A DNA stretch of 64,000 nt from Sulfurospirillum sp001602955 (GCA_001602955.1 LVAC01000002.1:124001-188000), one strand, 5' to 3'; shown: positions 53,131-61,739, counted from the first letter of the stretch. Notes: a model not told the origin generated them from the letters alone. Translations and numbers: made by a program.

Positions 53131-53532
53131 TACATGTAGAAGTTCGGTCGTGATATTGCAGTTATCTTCCACCATCTCTTGAAGCTTACTCAAAAGCGTC
53201 TTGGAATCGGTTCCGTCCTCCGGATAGGTAACGACGTTATCGTGGGGCGATTGATCTAAAAATTCTTGAATACCCGAAAGCACTTCGGTCGCACCGTTCC
53301 AATCGGTTCCCGTCAAGATGACGACATAATGGTTATTGTGGTTGAAAATCGCGTCGGTGCGTCGAAGAATGCGTTGAAACATCTCCAAACTATCCATCTC
53401 TTTGCGATCTTCGAGGGAGAAAAAAATCAGCGAAAACGGAACTTCGTCTTTAATTCCGAAACGCTCCAATAAGGCGATATGATGGTCGATAAGATTGGCG
53501 AGATTGATCTTGGAAAAAGCGATTCCGGACAT
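53128..53532 (-). CDS. Degenerate GGDEF-like protein
   Basis: A 134-aa protein from the ATG at 53532 (AAGGAGACG before it). The core FSLIFFSLEDRK...RILRRTDAIFNHNNHYVVILTGTDWNGATEVLSGIQEFL follows the GGDEF-domain pattern (R-TD-IF------VVIL-GTD--GA), but the signature GGDEF is replaced by HNNHY, so diguanylate cyclase activity is not expected. No sensor or other domain is attached. It may bind a nucleotide or a partner (inference). It lies next to the CprSR operon on the same strand, with a 113-bp gap. Confidence 0.55.
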   Translation of the reverse strand: MSGIAFSKINLANLIDHHIALLERFGIKDEVPFSLIFFSLEDRKEMDSLEMFQRILRRTDAIFNHNNHYVVILTGTDWNGATEVLSGIQEFLDQSPHDNVVTYPEDGTDSKTLLSKLQEMVEDNCNITTELLHV

Positions 53533-53645
53533 AAAACGTCTCCTTGTCAATGAGTTTTTATTTACTTTCTTTCATTCGTCGCACGTGATTTCTTTATCGC
53601 GAACTCCGTCTTGAAAGAGGGTAATGAAAGTCGTCTATTGTAACA

Positions 53646-54884
53646 TTAATTCGGTTCGAGCGTATCGAGTTTTTCAAAATTGAAATAATTATACCCGTCT
53701 TTGTGTTCGTAAGTAAACGTCAAACGGTGTGCTTTGAGAATATGATGCACGATGTAAAGACCGAGTCCGAAACTGTGGTGTGAATTGTTTTCTTGCACAA
53801 ACGGTTCCAAATAATGTGCCAGTTCGTATTTGAGCGGCTTGCCTTGGCTAATAAACGCCATTTTCGTTTTGCGCGCAACGATGCGTACCTTTTGATCAAT
53901 GGAGTATTTGATACCGTTGTCGATGACGTTTTTCATCGCCGTCGTAAAGAGTCGAAAATCGACGTTTAAAATAATCTCTTCTTCGCCGTCGATTTCGATT
54001 TGCGTAGGAGAAATCATCGCAAGATCGATGGCTTCGTCAAGCATATCGACCAAACGGTACGGTTTGACGTTTTTCAGACCTTCTCCGGAGGTAATTTGTT
54101 CAATCGAGGCAAATTCGTTAATCAGAAGTTCCAGTTTTTCAAACGTTCCAATCAGACGCGTACGTTGCTTACCTTCTTCGAGCATTTCGGCACTAATGCG
54201 ACCTTTCGTGATAGGTGTTTTGAGTTCGTGCATAATATTGCGTAAAAAGAGCTGTCGGGATTGGTTGAGTTTGTTGATCTGCGCGACCGCATTGTGAAAC
54301 GCATTGGCGACTTGGGAGATTTCGTCTTCGCCGTCGGTTTTACAGTTGATCGTAAGGTTGCCTTTGGCAAACGCATCCATTTGGCGTTTGAGTTTTCGTA
54401 AAGGTTTGATTTTACGAATCGTCAAAATATATGCGATGATAATAATCGTAAAGACGACGCCGAAAATCGTTTTAATCAAATCGTAACGGTAGGGTTGAAA
54501 ATCTTCGTCTTTTAGCAGTAACGACGAGTATTTGGTTTCGATTTGCAAGTAGTGGTCGTTTTCGTAGCGCAAAATGGCACTCGATCCGATTCGATCGGAG
54601 ATTTTTTGAATCACTTGCGCATTTTGGATAATATGTTCTTGTTGCGCTTTATCCGTAATCTCGCGCATTTGGTACCCTTGCACTTGCTTTTTCAACTCTT
54701 CGTTGGTAATAAAATTATTAAGGTGAAAAAGCGTCGCACGTGCGATGATGGAGTACTTGATATTGAGTTTTTCGGTATAGGTTTGCTTGTCGTATTCCAA
54801 CAAGAAAAGGAGTGCAAGGAAAATACTCACGATACTGATCGCAAAAATAAAGGTAATGCTGTAAAAAATAGAAGACTTAGTCAT
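53646..54884 (-). CDS. cprS: CprS/ArsS-type sensor histidine kinase
   Basis: A 412-aa membrane sensor with two membrane helices (about 8-30 and 138-158) around a ~100-residue periplasmic domain, a HAMP linker, the dimerisation/phospho-acceptor His in IMHELKTPITKGRI and the ATPase N-box VIDNGIKYSI, with a G-box HSFGLGLYIVHHIL. The order with the adjacent regulator, htrA, cbpA, hspR and kefB is that of Campylobacter jejuni cprS (ArsS in Helicobacter). Its start overlaps the regulator gene by ATGA. The stimulus is not shown by the sequence. Confidence 0.88.
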   Translation of the reverse strand: MTKSSIFYSITFIFAISIVSIFLALLFLLEYDKQTYTEKLNIKYSIIARATLFHLNNFITNEELKKQVQGYQMREITDKAQQEHIIQNAQVIQKISDRIGSSAILRYENDHYLQIETKYSSLLLKDEDFQPYRYDLIKTIFGVVFTIIIIAYILTIRKIKPLRKLKRQMDAFAKGNLTINCKTDGEDEISQVANAFHNAVAQINKLNQSRQLFLRNIMHELKTPITKGRISAEMLEEGKQRTRLIGTFEKLELLINEFASIEQITSGEGLKNVKPYRLVDMLDEAIDLAMISPTQIEIDGEEEIILNVDFRLFTTAMKNVIDNGIKYSIDQKVRIVARKTKMAFISQGKPLKYELAHYLEPFVQENNSHHSFGLGLYIVHHILKAHRLTFTYEHKDGYNYFNFEKLDTLEPN

Positions 54885-55561
54885 TGTAAAAATTTGTATC
54901 CTATACCGCGAATGGCGTGAATATACGTCGGTTCTTTAGGGTTTTCTCCGAGTTTTTGACGAATACGTCCGATGATGACGTCGATGCTTTTGTTGGTCGT
55001 CTCTTCACTAATGGCTTCGATATTGTAAATCAGCTCTTCGCGTGAGACGACGCCGCCTTCTTTTTTGATGAGATAGCCCAAAATACCGTATTCGGCAGCC
55101 GTTAAGGGAAGGGCTTTTCCGTGAAAAACAATGGTGCGTTGCTCTTCGTTGAGGACTAAATCTTTCGTTTTTTGTACGTTTTGATCGATAGGCGTTAAGC
55201 CTTTATTGCGTCGTAGAAGACTCATAATGCGCGCTTGCAATTCTCTTGGATTGTAAGGTTTGGGTAAATAATCGTCCGCGCCGTTTTCCAAAGCGGTCAC
55301 TTTATCGGTTATATCGGTGCGTGCGGAGGAGATGATGATAGGAATCGTATGACGTTTGCGAATCTCTTTACACACGTCAAGCCCGTCGATACCCGGAAGC
55401 GTGAGGTCTAAAATCAAAAGATCGAAAGGATGCATATCTAGCGTCGAGAGTCCTATGTAAGGATCTTCCGCGACCGTGACGGACATGTCGAAAGGTTCTA
55501 AATATTCCGTTAAGATTTCGGCTAATTCCAAATCGTCTTCGATCATCAATATTTTCGTCAT
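54881..55561 (-). CDS. cprR: CprR/ArsR-type OmpR-family response regulator
   Basis: A 226-aa regulator: receiver domain with acidic pocket IEDD, phospho-Asp in LLILDLTLPG (Asp52), the Thr/Ser switch IIISSA and Lys in YLPKPY; then an OmpR-type winged helix ending TYIHAIRGIGYKF. In C. jejuni the orthologue is essential and controls envelope and biofilm genes including htrA. A TATAAT box (minus strand, 55590-55585) precedes the gene after the htrA terminator, so cprRS can be transcribed separately. Confidence 0.92.
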   Translation of the reverse strand: MTKILMIEDDLELAEILTEYLEPFDMSVTVAEDPYIGLSTLDMHPFDLLILDLTLPGIDGLDVCKEIRKRHTIPIIISSARTDITDKVTALENGADDYLPKPYNPRELQARIMSLLRRNKGLTPIDQNVQKTKDLVLNEEQRTIVFHGKALPLTAAEYGILGYLIKKEGGVVSREELIYNIEAISEETTNKSIDVIIGRIRQKLGENPKEPTYIHAIRGIGYKFLQ

Positions 55562-55584
55562 AATACTCCTTACATGTCAACGGT

Positions 55585-55590
55585 ATTATA
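55585..55590 (-). promoter_or_regulatory. Candidate -10 box for cprRS
   Basis: TATAAT on the minus strand 24 nt before the cprR start, immediately after the htrA terminator. No clear -35. Confidence 0.45.
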
Positions 55591-55595
55591 GCCAA

Positions 55596-55620
55596 TTTTA
55601 GGAGGTTTTCCCTCCTAAAA
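55596..55620 (-). terminator. htrA terminator hairpin
   Basis: TTTTAGGAGG / CCTCCTAAAA, a perfect 10-bp stem with a 5-nt loop, lies just after the htrA stop. Confidence 0.7.
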
Positions 55621-55622
55621 CC

Positions 55623-57041
55623 TTAAGGCATAACCAAAATGGCTCTGTAATTTTGACGGTTGATGATGACGCGTTTTTTATGGTTTTTATACTCTTTCAA
55701 GGCATTGTTCAAGTCTTTCATCGTTACGATACGTTTTTGCTCGATTTGAACGATAATATCGCCTTCTCTAAAGCCCATCAGTTCCGCTTTAGAATCTTCT
55801 TGGACGTCGGTAACCAAAATACCTTCGGTCTCTTTGGGAATTTGGTACTGCATACGTGTTTGGTTATTGATTTCGGTGAGATCGAGACCTTCGATAGGAC
55901 TGGACGCTCCTTTACTCTCGGCTTTACTGCTTTGAGTATCCATTTTGGCGAGTTTGAGTTTTGCCGTTTTAATTTTTTTGTCGCGTTCGTATGTAATCGT
56001 GACGCTACTCTCGGGTGCAATGGCGGCAATCGTATTTTTCAAGTCGTTGGAATTTTTGATTTTCGTGCCGTCGACTTCAATAATCAGGTCGGAAACCTGC
56101 AAGCCGCCTTTTTCCGCCGGTGAATCTTTTTCGACCATTACGATGAGCGCACCTTGTTTATTGTCGTACAGTTCTTTCAGATCGGACGTTAAATCGGAGA
56201 TGGAAACGCCCATAAAACCGCGTTCGATTTTGCCGTTTTCAACCAACGAAGTAGCGATTTTTTGAACCATATTGGAAGGGATGGCAAATCCTACGCCGTT
56301 GTTACCGCCTCCTTTAGAAAGAATGGCACTGTTGATACCGATGAGCGCGCCGCGGCTATCGACTAAAGCACCGCCTGAATTACCGGGATTAATCGAGGCG
56401 TCGGTTTGAATAAAGTTTTCGTATTGATTGAGTCCGACGTTGTTTTTATTGAGCGCGGAGACGATGCCTTGCGTAATGGTCTCCCCCACGCCGAAAGGAT
56501 TTCCGATCGCGAACACCACGTCGCCTTCCAACAGATTGGAAGAGTCTCCAAATGAGGCTACATGTAGGTTTTTGGCATCGATTTTAATGACCGCAAGATC
56601 GGTTTTTGAATCTTCTCCGATGACTTTAGCTTTGTACTCTTTTTCGTCGTTCGGAAGCGTCACGACGATTTCATCGGCACCCTCGACGACGTGGTTGTTG
56701 GTAACGATATAGCCGTCCGCGGAGATAATGACGCCTGAGCCTAAAGAGTGCGATTTACGCTCTTGCTGTTTTAATTCGGGAAGTCGGTTTCCGAAAAATT
56801 CTTTAAAAAACGGATTGAGCATCATCAGTTCGTTGAGCTGGTCGCTCTGCTTGGTTTTCTTGGTCGTTGCGATATTGACGACGCTTTGTTTGACGTTTTT
56901 GATCGCATTGTTGTACGAGAGAATAACGTTGGAAGACGTTGCGTCTTGTCTTGGCGAATCTTTAGGCATCTGAGCGATTTGGATCGTTCCTGCAAAAAGG
57001 GAAAGGGAAGCGATAAGAGAGAGTAAAATCGTTTTTTTCAT
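55623..57041 (-). CDS. htrA: Periplasmic serine protease/chaperone HtrA (DegP-like)
   Basis: A 472-aa protein with a signal peptide (KKTILLSLIASLSLFAG), a trypsin-like protease domain with the triad His (VTNNHVVEGADE), Asp (SKTDLAVIKI) and Ser (NPGNSGGALVD), and two PDZ domains (GFMGVSISDLTSDLKEL..., ILVTDVQEDSKAELMGF). It degrades or refolds damaged envelope proteins; in Campylobacter/Helicobacter it is also secreted and cuts E-cadherin. The promoter has an 11-bp-phased direct repeat that may bind CprR. Confidence 0.97.
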   Translation of the reverse strand: MKKTILLSLIASLSLFAGTIQIAQMPKDSPRQDATSSNVILSYNNAIKNVKQSVVNIATTKKTKQSDQLNELMMLNPFFKEFFGNRLPELKQQERKSHSLGSGVIISADGYIVTNNHVVEGADEIVVTLPNDEKEYKAKVIGEDSKTDLAVIKIDAKNLHVASFGDSSNLLEGDVVFAIGNPFGVGETITQGIVSALNKNNVGLNQYENFIQTDASINPGNSGGALVDSRGALIGINSAILSKGGGNNGVGFAIPSNMVQKIATSLVENGKIERGFMGVSISDLTSDLKELYDNKQGALIVMVEKDSPAEKGGLQVSDLIIEVDGTKIKNSNDLKNTIAAIAPESSVTITYERDKKIKTAKLKLAKMDTQSSKAESKGASSPIEGLDLTEINNQTRMQYQIPKETEGILVTDVQEDSKAELMGFREGDIIVQIEQKRIVTMKDLNNALKEYKNHKKRVIINRQNYRAILVMP

Positions 57042-57074
57042 CGTTAGTCCTTTAAAAAATGTGCTGGTCGTGAA

Positions 57075-57109
57075 ATTATAAAAGAGTGAAGTAAATATAA
57101 AGTAAATAT
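57075..57109 (-). promoter_or_regulatory. htrA promoter with tandem direct repeat (candidate CprR site)
   Basis: On the htrA strand TATAAT lies at 57080-57075. Two copies of AAGTAAATAT (plus strand, 57089-57098 and 57100-57109) occur with 11-bp spacing, covering the expected -35. OmpR-family regulators commonly bind tandem half-sites of 10-11 bp spacing, and cprR is adjacent. Confidence 0.5.
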
Positions 57110-57130
57110 TAAGCTAATGCCGGAATAAAA

Positions 57131-57151
57131 CTTGATTGACCTAGACTAAAC
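57131..57151 (+). promoter_or_regulatory. HAIR-like HspR operator at the cbpA-hspR promoter
   Basis: CTTGATT-N7-ACTAAAC against the HAIR consensus CTTGAGT-N7-ACTCAAG (6/7 and 5/7). It shares CTTGA and TAGACTAAA with the clpB site. A promoter TTGACC (57136) - 18 nt - TATAAT (57160-57165) overlaps it, suiting autorepression of cbpA-hspR. Confidence 0.55.
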
Positions 57152-57244
57152 TTTTATGTTATAATCACTATAAATATTTTCAGGCGAAGAAGAGGCTTCT
57201 TCTTGAGAAGATGCCTCGGTACATCGCTTTTGAAGGGTGATATG

Positions 57245-58126
57245 ATGAGTAAAAGTTTATACGAAACCTTAGACGTAGCGCAAAGTGCAAGTGCCGACGA
57301 GATCAAAAAGGCGTATCGCCGTTTGGCACGCAAATACCATCCCGACGTCAATAAAGACCCTGGAGCGGAAGACAAATTTAAAGAAATCAACGCCGCATAC
57401 GAAATTTTAAGCGACGAACAAAAACGTCGCCAATACGACCAATACGGCGATAGCATGTTCGGCGGACAAAATTTCCACGATTTTGCCAATGCGCAAGGCG
57501 GAGCCAATCTCGACGATATTTTACGCAGCATTTTTGGCGGCGGCGGATTTGGGGGATTCGGCGGTTCGGCACGCGGTTTTAGCGGTGGATTCGGCGGTTT
57601 CGGCGGCGGCGGATTTAGCGGTTTTAACGAACCGGATTTAGACGTTAACGCTAAAATCGTCGTTCCGTTTAACGTGGCGATTTTAGGCGGAAAACATTCG
57701 CTTTCTTATAACGGCGAAAGTTTTGACGTTAAGATTCCCGCAGGGATTCAAAGCGGCGAAAAAATGCGCGTGAAAGAAAAAGGCAAAAGCTACCAAGGCT
57801 ATAAAGGCGATCTGCTTTTGACCGTCGACGTTGCGCCGAGTCCCGAGTATGTTCGAGAAGGAGACGATTTGGTCAAGACCGTGGATATTCCTCTCAAAAC
57901 GGCACTTTTCGGCGGTAAAATCACGACGGATACGCTTTACAAAGAGATTACGCTTAAAGTCAAAGAAGAGACGAAAAACGGTCAAAAATTCCGTGTGAAA
58001 GAGTACGGTGCTTTAAATCGTAAAACACAAACCAAAGGCGATCTTTATTTGGTTGCCAATATCGTTCTTCCGAGCCTTTCGTCTTTGGATCGAGACTTAA
58101 AGGCGATGATGGAAGCCAAACTTTAA
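57245..58126 (+). CDS. cbpA: DnaJ-family co-chaperone CbpA
   Basis: A 293-aa DnaJ-type protein: J-domain (SLYETLDVAQSASADEIKKAYRRLARKYHPDVNK, with HPD), a long Gly/Phe-rich segment with many GGFGG units (about 95-140), and C-terminal substrate-binding domains. It lacks the zinc finger of DnaJ, hence CbpA type. ATG codons at 57242 and 57245 are both possible after GAAGGGTG; the second gives the usual MSKSLYE. In this phylum cbpA forms an operon with hspR and may help the regulator bind. Confidence 0.93.
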   Translation: MSKSLYETLDVAQSASADEIKKAYRRLARKYHPDVNKDPGAEDKFKEINAAYEILSDEQKRRQYDQYGDSMFGGQNFHDFANAQGGANLDDILRSIFGGGGFGGFGGSARGFSGGFGGFGGGGFSGFNEPDLDVNAKIVVPFNVAILGGKHSLSYNGESFDVKIPAGIQSGEKMRVKEKGKSYQGYKGDLLLTVDVAPSPEYVREGDDLVKTVDIPLKTALFGGKITTDTLYKEITLKVKEETKNGQKFRVKEYGALNRKTQTKGDLYLVANIVLPSLSSLDRDLKAMMEAKL

Positions 58127-58153
58127 ACGAAGCTATCGGCAAAGGAGCGCAAA

Positions 58154-58528
58154 ATGCATCATGGATATGAAGAACCCGTTTATCTCATCAGCGTCGTGGC
58201 GAAAGTATTGACCATTCATCCTCAAACGCTCAGACAGTATGAACGCGAAGGGTTGGTTATGCCTTCTCGAACGGACGGTAAGATGCGTCTTTATTCGCAA
58301 CGCGACATCGATAAAATCAAGATGATTCAACGTTTAACACGCGATCTGGGCGTCAATCTTGCCGGTGTGGATATTATCATGCAGCTCAAAGATAAAATCG
58401 ATGAGTACGAAACGTTAATCGAGGGATTGCGCAATGAAATTAGCGGATTGTCGAAAAAAAGTACGCAAACGAAAAATCCGTTGGTAAAACATAAAAATAG
58501 TTATGAAATTATTCTTTTCGGAGAGTAG
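58154..58528 (+). CDS. hspR: Heat-shock repressor HspR (MerR family)
   Basis: A 124-aa MerR-type regulator: winged-helix start VYLISVVAKVLTIHPQTLRQYEREGLVMPSRTDGKMRLYSQRDIDKI, then a coiled coil (IIMQLKDKIDEYETLIEGLRNEI) and a short basic tail. In Campylobacter and Helicobacter HspR represses chaperone genes, clpB and its own operon through HAIR boxes; matching boxes are found here before clpB and cbpA. A 27-nt gap separates it from cbpA. Confidence 0.94.
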   Translation: MHHGYEEPVYLISVVAKVLTIHPQTLRQYEREGLVMPSRTDGKMRLYSQRDIDKIKMIQRLTRDLGVNLAGVDIIMQLKDKIDEYETLIEGLRNEISGLSKKSTQTKNPLVKHKNSYEIILFGE

Positions 58529-58539
58529 GGAGAAGCGTT

Positions 58540-60138
58540 TTGGATAATATACTGGTCATTATTTTAAGTGCGACGGCGATTGCTACCGTACTCAATATTT
58601 TATTCAAACGCATTAACCTTCCGACGATTATCGGTTATATCTTAACCGGTTTTGCGATCGCTTCGTTTTTTAATCTTCGTAACAACGACTCGTTAACGCA
58701 TATCGCGGAATTCGGTATCGTTTTTTTAATGTTCACGATCGGTTTGGAATTTTCGCTTAAACACTTGCTCAGCATGAAGCGTGACGTTTTCGTTAACGGC
58801 TTTTTACAGGTTCTACTAGCCGGAGGCATTATTTCGCTTAGTGCCGAATACCTTTTCGGTATGGATCGAAAGAGTGCGATTATCGTGGGTTATGCCTTGG
58901 CACTCTCTTCAACGGCGATTGTTTTGAAGATTCTGAACGATACCGGAACGATGCATACGATCTACGGGCGAAAGTCGTTGGGTATCTTGTTGTTTCAAGA
59001 TATTGCCGTGATTCCGATCTTGTTGATGATCAATATTTTTTCCAATCAGACCAGTACGCTCTCGTCGCTTTTGTTGGAAACGTTGATTAGTGCGGTCATT
59101 ATTTTAGGGTTAATGTACTTCATCGGAAAATATTTATTGAATCGTTTTTTATCGCTCGTGGTATGGGCGGATACGCAAGAAATTTTTATCGCGTCGGTGT
59201 TGTTGTTGGTCGTCGGAGCTTCATTTTTAGCGCATACGTTTGGATTTTCATACTCTTTAGGCGCTTTTTTAGCGGGCATGATGATGTCCGATACGCAGTA
59301 TAAACATCAAATTGAGGCGGATTTGGTTCCCTTCCGCGACATTTTACTCGGTCTGTTTTTCATTACCGTCGGTATGCAAATCGATATTGCCTTGATTGAA
59401 AAGCACTACGATTGGATTTTGGTTCTTTTAGCGGCTATTTTAGTGATTAAAATCGGGGTCGTTTATTTGATACTCGCGTGGAGGCAAGGCAGTCGTATTG
59501 CGCTTAAAACGGCTTTGGCATTGTGTCAGGGCGGCGAATTTTCACTTGCGGTCTTAGCGTTGGCAAGCTCCTCTTCGCTTTTAAGTCAGGCTACGGTACA
59601 AGTTTTAATCGTTACGGTCGTTATTTCGATGGTTTTAACGCCCTTTATTCTCAAAAATATGCAAAAAATCGTCAATGCCATTACCAAGGAGCCCAACGTC
59701 GGTGATTTTAGAATTCACTCATCAGGCATCAAAGATCATATTATCGTCTGCGGATACGGAAAGCTCGGGCAAGAAATCGTTTATCGATTGAAAAAAATGA
59801 ACGTTAATTATTTGGTATTGGAACACGACATTACGCTCGTCAAGCTCGGGCAAAGCAGAGGCGAACCCGTTTACTTCGGAAATGCCGCCGAAAAAATTAT
59901 TTTAAAAAATGCCTTTGTCGAAGATGCCAAAGCGGTGATTATCGCCATTAACAACGAAAAAAAGTTGATTTTACTCTGCGAAGTGCTTAAATCTTTCGGA
60001 ACACCGATCAAAATCGTTGCCAAAGCCAGTGACTTTGAAGAGAAAAAACTGCTCAAAGCCTTACAGATTCGCCACATCGTCAATGAAGGACGCGAAGCGG
60101 CGAAAGCTCTTTTGAAAGAGGCGATGGAAGCATCTTAA
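58540..60138 (+). CDS. kefB: Kef-type K+/H+ antiporter (CPA2) with TrkA-N domain
   Basis: A 532-aa protein: about 12 membrane helices (NaH exchanger type, with FMFTIGLEFSLKHLL, LALSSTAIVLKIL and FSLGAFLAGMMMSDT) and a C-terminal RCK/TrkA-N nucleotide-binding domain (IIVCGYGKLGQEIVYRL). Such proteins exchange K+ for H+ and can be glutathione- or nucleotide-gated. The start is TTG (GGGAGAAG before it), 11 nt after hspR; the cbpA-hspR-kefB order is conserved in Campylobacter. The 3' end overlaps convergent hemW by 4 bp. Confidence 0.93.
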   Translation: MDNILVIILSATAIATVLNILFKRINLPTIIGYILTGFAIASFFNLRNNDSLTHIAEFGIVFLMFTIGLEFSLKHLLSMKRDVFVNGFLQVLLAGGIISLSAEYLFGMDRKSAIIVGYALALSSTAIVLKILNDTGTMHTIYGRKSLGILLFQDIAVIPILLMINIFSNQTSTLSSLLLETLISAVIILGLMYFIGKYLLNRFLSLVVWADTQEIFIASVLLLVVGASFLAHTFGFSYSLGAFLAGMMMSDTQYKHQIEADLVPFRDILLGLFFITVGMQIDIALIEKHYDWILVLLAAILVIKIGVVYLILAWRQGSRIALKTALALCQGGEFSLAVLALASSSSLLSQATVQVLIVTVVISMVLTPFILKNMQKIVNAITKEPNVGDFRIHSSGIKDHIIVCGYGKLGQEIVYRLKKMNVNYLVLEHDITLVKLGQSRGEPVYFGNAAEKIILKNAFVEDAKAVIIAINNEKKLILLCEVLKSFGTPIKIVAKASDFEEKKLLKALQIRHIVNEGREAAKALLKEAMEAS

Positions 60139-61187
60139 CGCGTGAGAAAAAGTGCCAGTTCGTCGCTGAGAAAATAATCTTGATTGAAAAGACGATCGTT
60201 ATGGTGCACGAGTTTTTTCTCATGAAGTAAAATGGCGGCATTTTCACGCTCTCGTTGCGATAACAGCGATGTTAGAACGCCGACGTTGCTTCGCAATCCT
60301 AAAAAAATCTTTTCGACATGTAAGTCTTCTAGGCTAAGCATTTCGGTACGTCTTGCCAGAGGATTTTGCACGTATGCTTCGATTTCGCTCGGAGGATAAA
60401 AACGCCGATCGTCGAAAAACCCGACCGCTCCGGCACCGACTCCCATATAATTTTCATGAAGCCAATATCCTGTATTGTGCCTGCTTTGGTAACGTCCGAA
60501 GTTGGAGATTTCGTATTGGGGAAAACCCGCTTCGACGATGGACGCGACAAACGCACGTGCGAGTTCTTCGGAGGGATTGGTCGTCTCGTTTCTCCCGAAA
60601 AAAGGCGTGTTTTCTTCCAGCGTGAGCGCATAAGCGCTGATGTGATTGATCGGAAGAGAGCACGCAATACGCAAGTCTTCGTTTAAAAGTGCTTCCGTGT
60701 CGTACGCCGTTGCATAAATAAGATCGACGGAGAGGTTTCGTATACCGGCGTTAAAAGCGTTTTCGACGGCACGAATCGCCGTGGCGGGCGTATGGTTTCG
60801 TCCTAAGAAGGCAAGCTTTTGCGCATGGAAACTCTGTACGCCGAAACTGATACGGTTAACGCCCAAAGCATGCATGGTTTGCAACCACGAAAGGGTCGCC
60901 GAATGCGGATTTGCCTCGGTCGTGATTTCGGCATCTGGAGTCAAATAGGGCGTTATAAGCGCAAAAAAAGGCTCATACCGCGCCGCATCGATGCACGAAG
61001 GCGTTCCGCCTCCGATAAATAACGAACGGATGCTTTGTTTTTCGATGGCGTTTTGTTCCAGTTCAAAGCGGAGTTGGTCGTTGATCGCCGACATGTAAGC
61101 TTTTTTCAGCGTTGATTTAGTGTCGTACGAGTTAAAGGCGCAGTAATGACACTTACTGTCGCAAAAAGGGATATGAAGGTAGGCTAG
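60135..61187 (-). CDS. hemW: Haem chaperone/radical SAM protein HemW
   Basis: A 350-aa radical SAM protein with LAYLHIPFCDSKCHYCAFNSY at the N-terminus (CXXXCXXC cluster ligands), GGGTPS, TTEANPHSAT and NRISFGVQSFHAQKL. Formerly called oxygen-independent coproporphyrinogen oxidase-like; HemW members bind haem and pass it to respiratory enzymes. GTG at 61187 is chosen because GAGGAATCCC precedes it and the product then starts like other family members; the longer TTG start at 61208 lacks a binding site. Confidence 0.9.
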   Translation of the reverse strand, partial: LAYLHIPFCDSKCHYCAFNSYDTKSTLKKAYMSAINDQLRFELEQNAIEKQSIRSLFIGGGTPSCIDAARYEPFFALITPYLTPDAEITTEANPHSATLSWLQTMHALGVNRISFGVQSFHAQKLAFLGRNHTPATAIRAVENAFNAGIRNLSVDLIYATAYDTEALLNEDLRIACSLPINHISAYALTLEENTPFFGRNETTNPSEELARAFVASIVEAGFPQYEISNFGRYQSRHNTGYWLHENYMGVGAGAVGFFDDRRFYPPSEIEAYVQNPLARRTEMLSLEDLHVEKIFLGLRSNVGVLTSLLSQRERENAAILLHEKKLVHHNDRLFNQDYFLSDELALFLTR

Positions 61188-61267
61188 CACGGGATTCCTC
61201 GGTATCAAGCAAGTTTAATGACTTTTTGGCTACTATTTTAACAAAAATATAGAGGTAATGTATAAGC

Positions 61268-61738
61268 ATGGAATCTCCAAAACGATACAGACCCAATGTT
61301 GCCGCCGTCATCGTCTCCGATAAATATCCGTTTAAGTGCGAGCTTTTTATTGCCAGCCGCAGCGATATCGAAGGTGCATGGCAATTTCCTCAAGGAGGCA
61401 TTGACGCGGGAGAAACTCCCAAAGATGCGCTTTACCGAGAGCTTGAAGAAGAAATCGGCACGGCAGAGGTAGAGATTATCGCCGAATTTCCCGAATGGCT
61501 ACAGTACGATTTTCCTCAAAAGATAGCCCAAAAAATGTACCCTTTTGACGGACAGAGTCAAAAGTACTTTTTAGTCAGGCTTAAAAAAGACGCTAAGCTC
61601 AATTTGGCGACGAAAGAGCCGGAATTTAACGACTATAAATTTGTCGCGTTAGAAGAGATTTTCGATTTTATCACCTATTTCAAGCGTCCGGTATACAAAC
61701 AAGTGTTAGAATATTTTAAAAAAGAAGGGTATTTGTAA
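61268..61738 (+). CDS. nudH: RNA pyrophosphohydrolase (RppH/NudH, Nudix)
   Basis: A 156-aa Nudix hydrolase with box GGIDAGETPKDALYRELEEEIG (GX5EX7REUXEEXGU). RPNVAAVIVSDKYPFKCELFIASRSD and AWQFPQGGID are typical of RppH/NudH, which removes pyrophosphate from mRNA 5' ends or cleaves dinucleoside polyphosphates. lysC follows after 1 nt, the gene order seen in Helicobacter. Confidence 0.94.
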   Translation: MESPKRYRPNVAAVIVSDKYPFKCELFIASRSDIEGAWQFPQGGIDAGETPKDALYRELEEEIGTAEVEIIAEFPEWLQYDFPQKIAQKMYPFDGQSQKYFLVRLKKDAKLNLATKEPEFNDYKFVALEEIFDFITYFKRPVYKQVLEYFKKEGYL

Positions 61739-61739
61739 G

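Larger units (their letters stand above)
5639..56566. repeat. Dispersed palindrome family TACATGTA / TTTACATGTAAA
   Basis: By eye TACATGTA occurs 23 times: 5639, 11290, 11367, 12388, 13860, 14602, 15463, 16028, 22735, 22926, 23339, 23926, 23945, 31077, 33562, 33575, 34608, 35365, 38861, 40788, 52477, 53131 and 56559. Base composition predicts only one or two. Seven are perfect TTTACATGTAAA, all between 11.3 and 23.4 kb. Many lie in gaps near gene ends; inside genes they often encode Leu-His-Val. The span given covers the first to last copy, not a continuous repeat. Confidence 0.75.

Noticed and set aside
57530..57630. GGxGGxGG tandem repeats as a CRISPR or satellite
   Set aside because: They encode the Gly/Phe-rich linker of CbpA and are not regular direct repeats with spacers.
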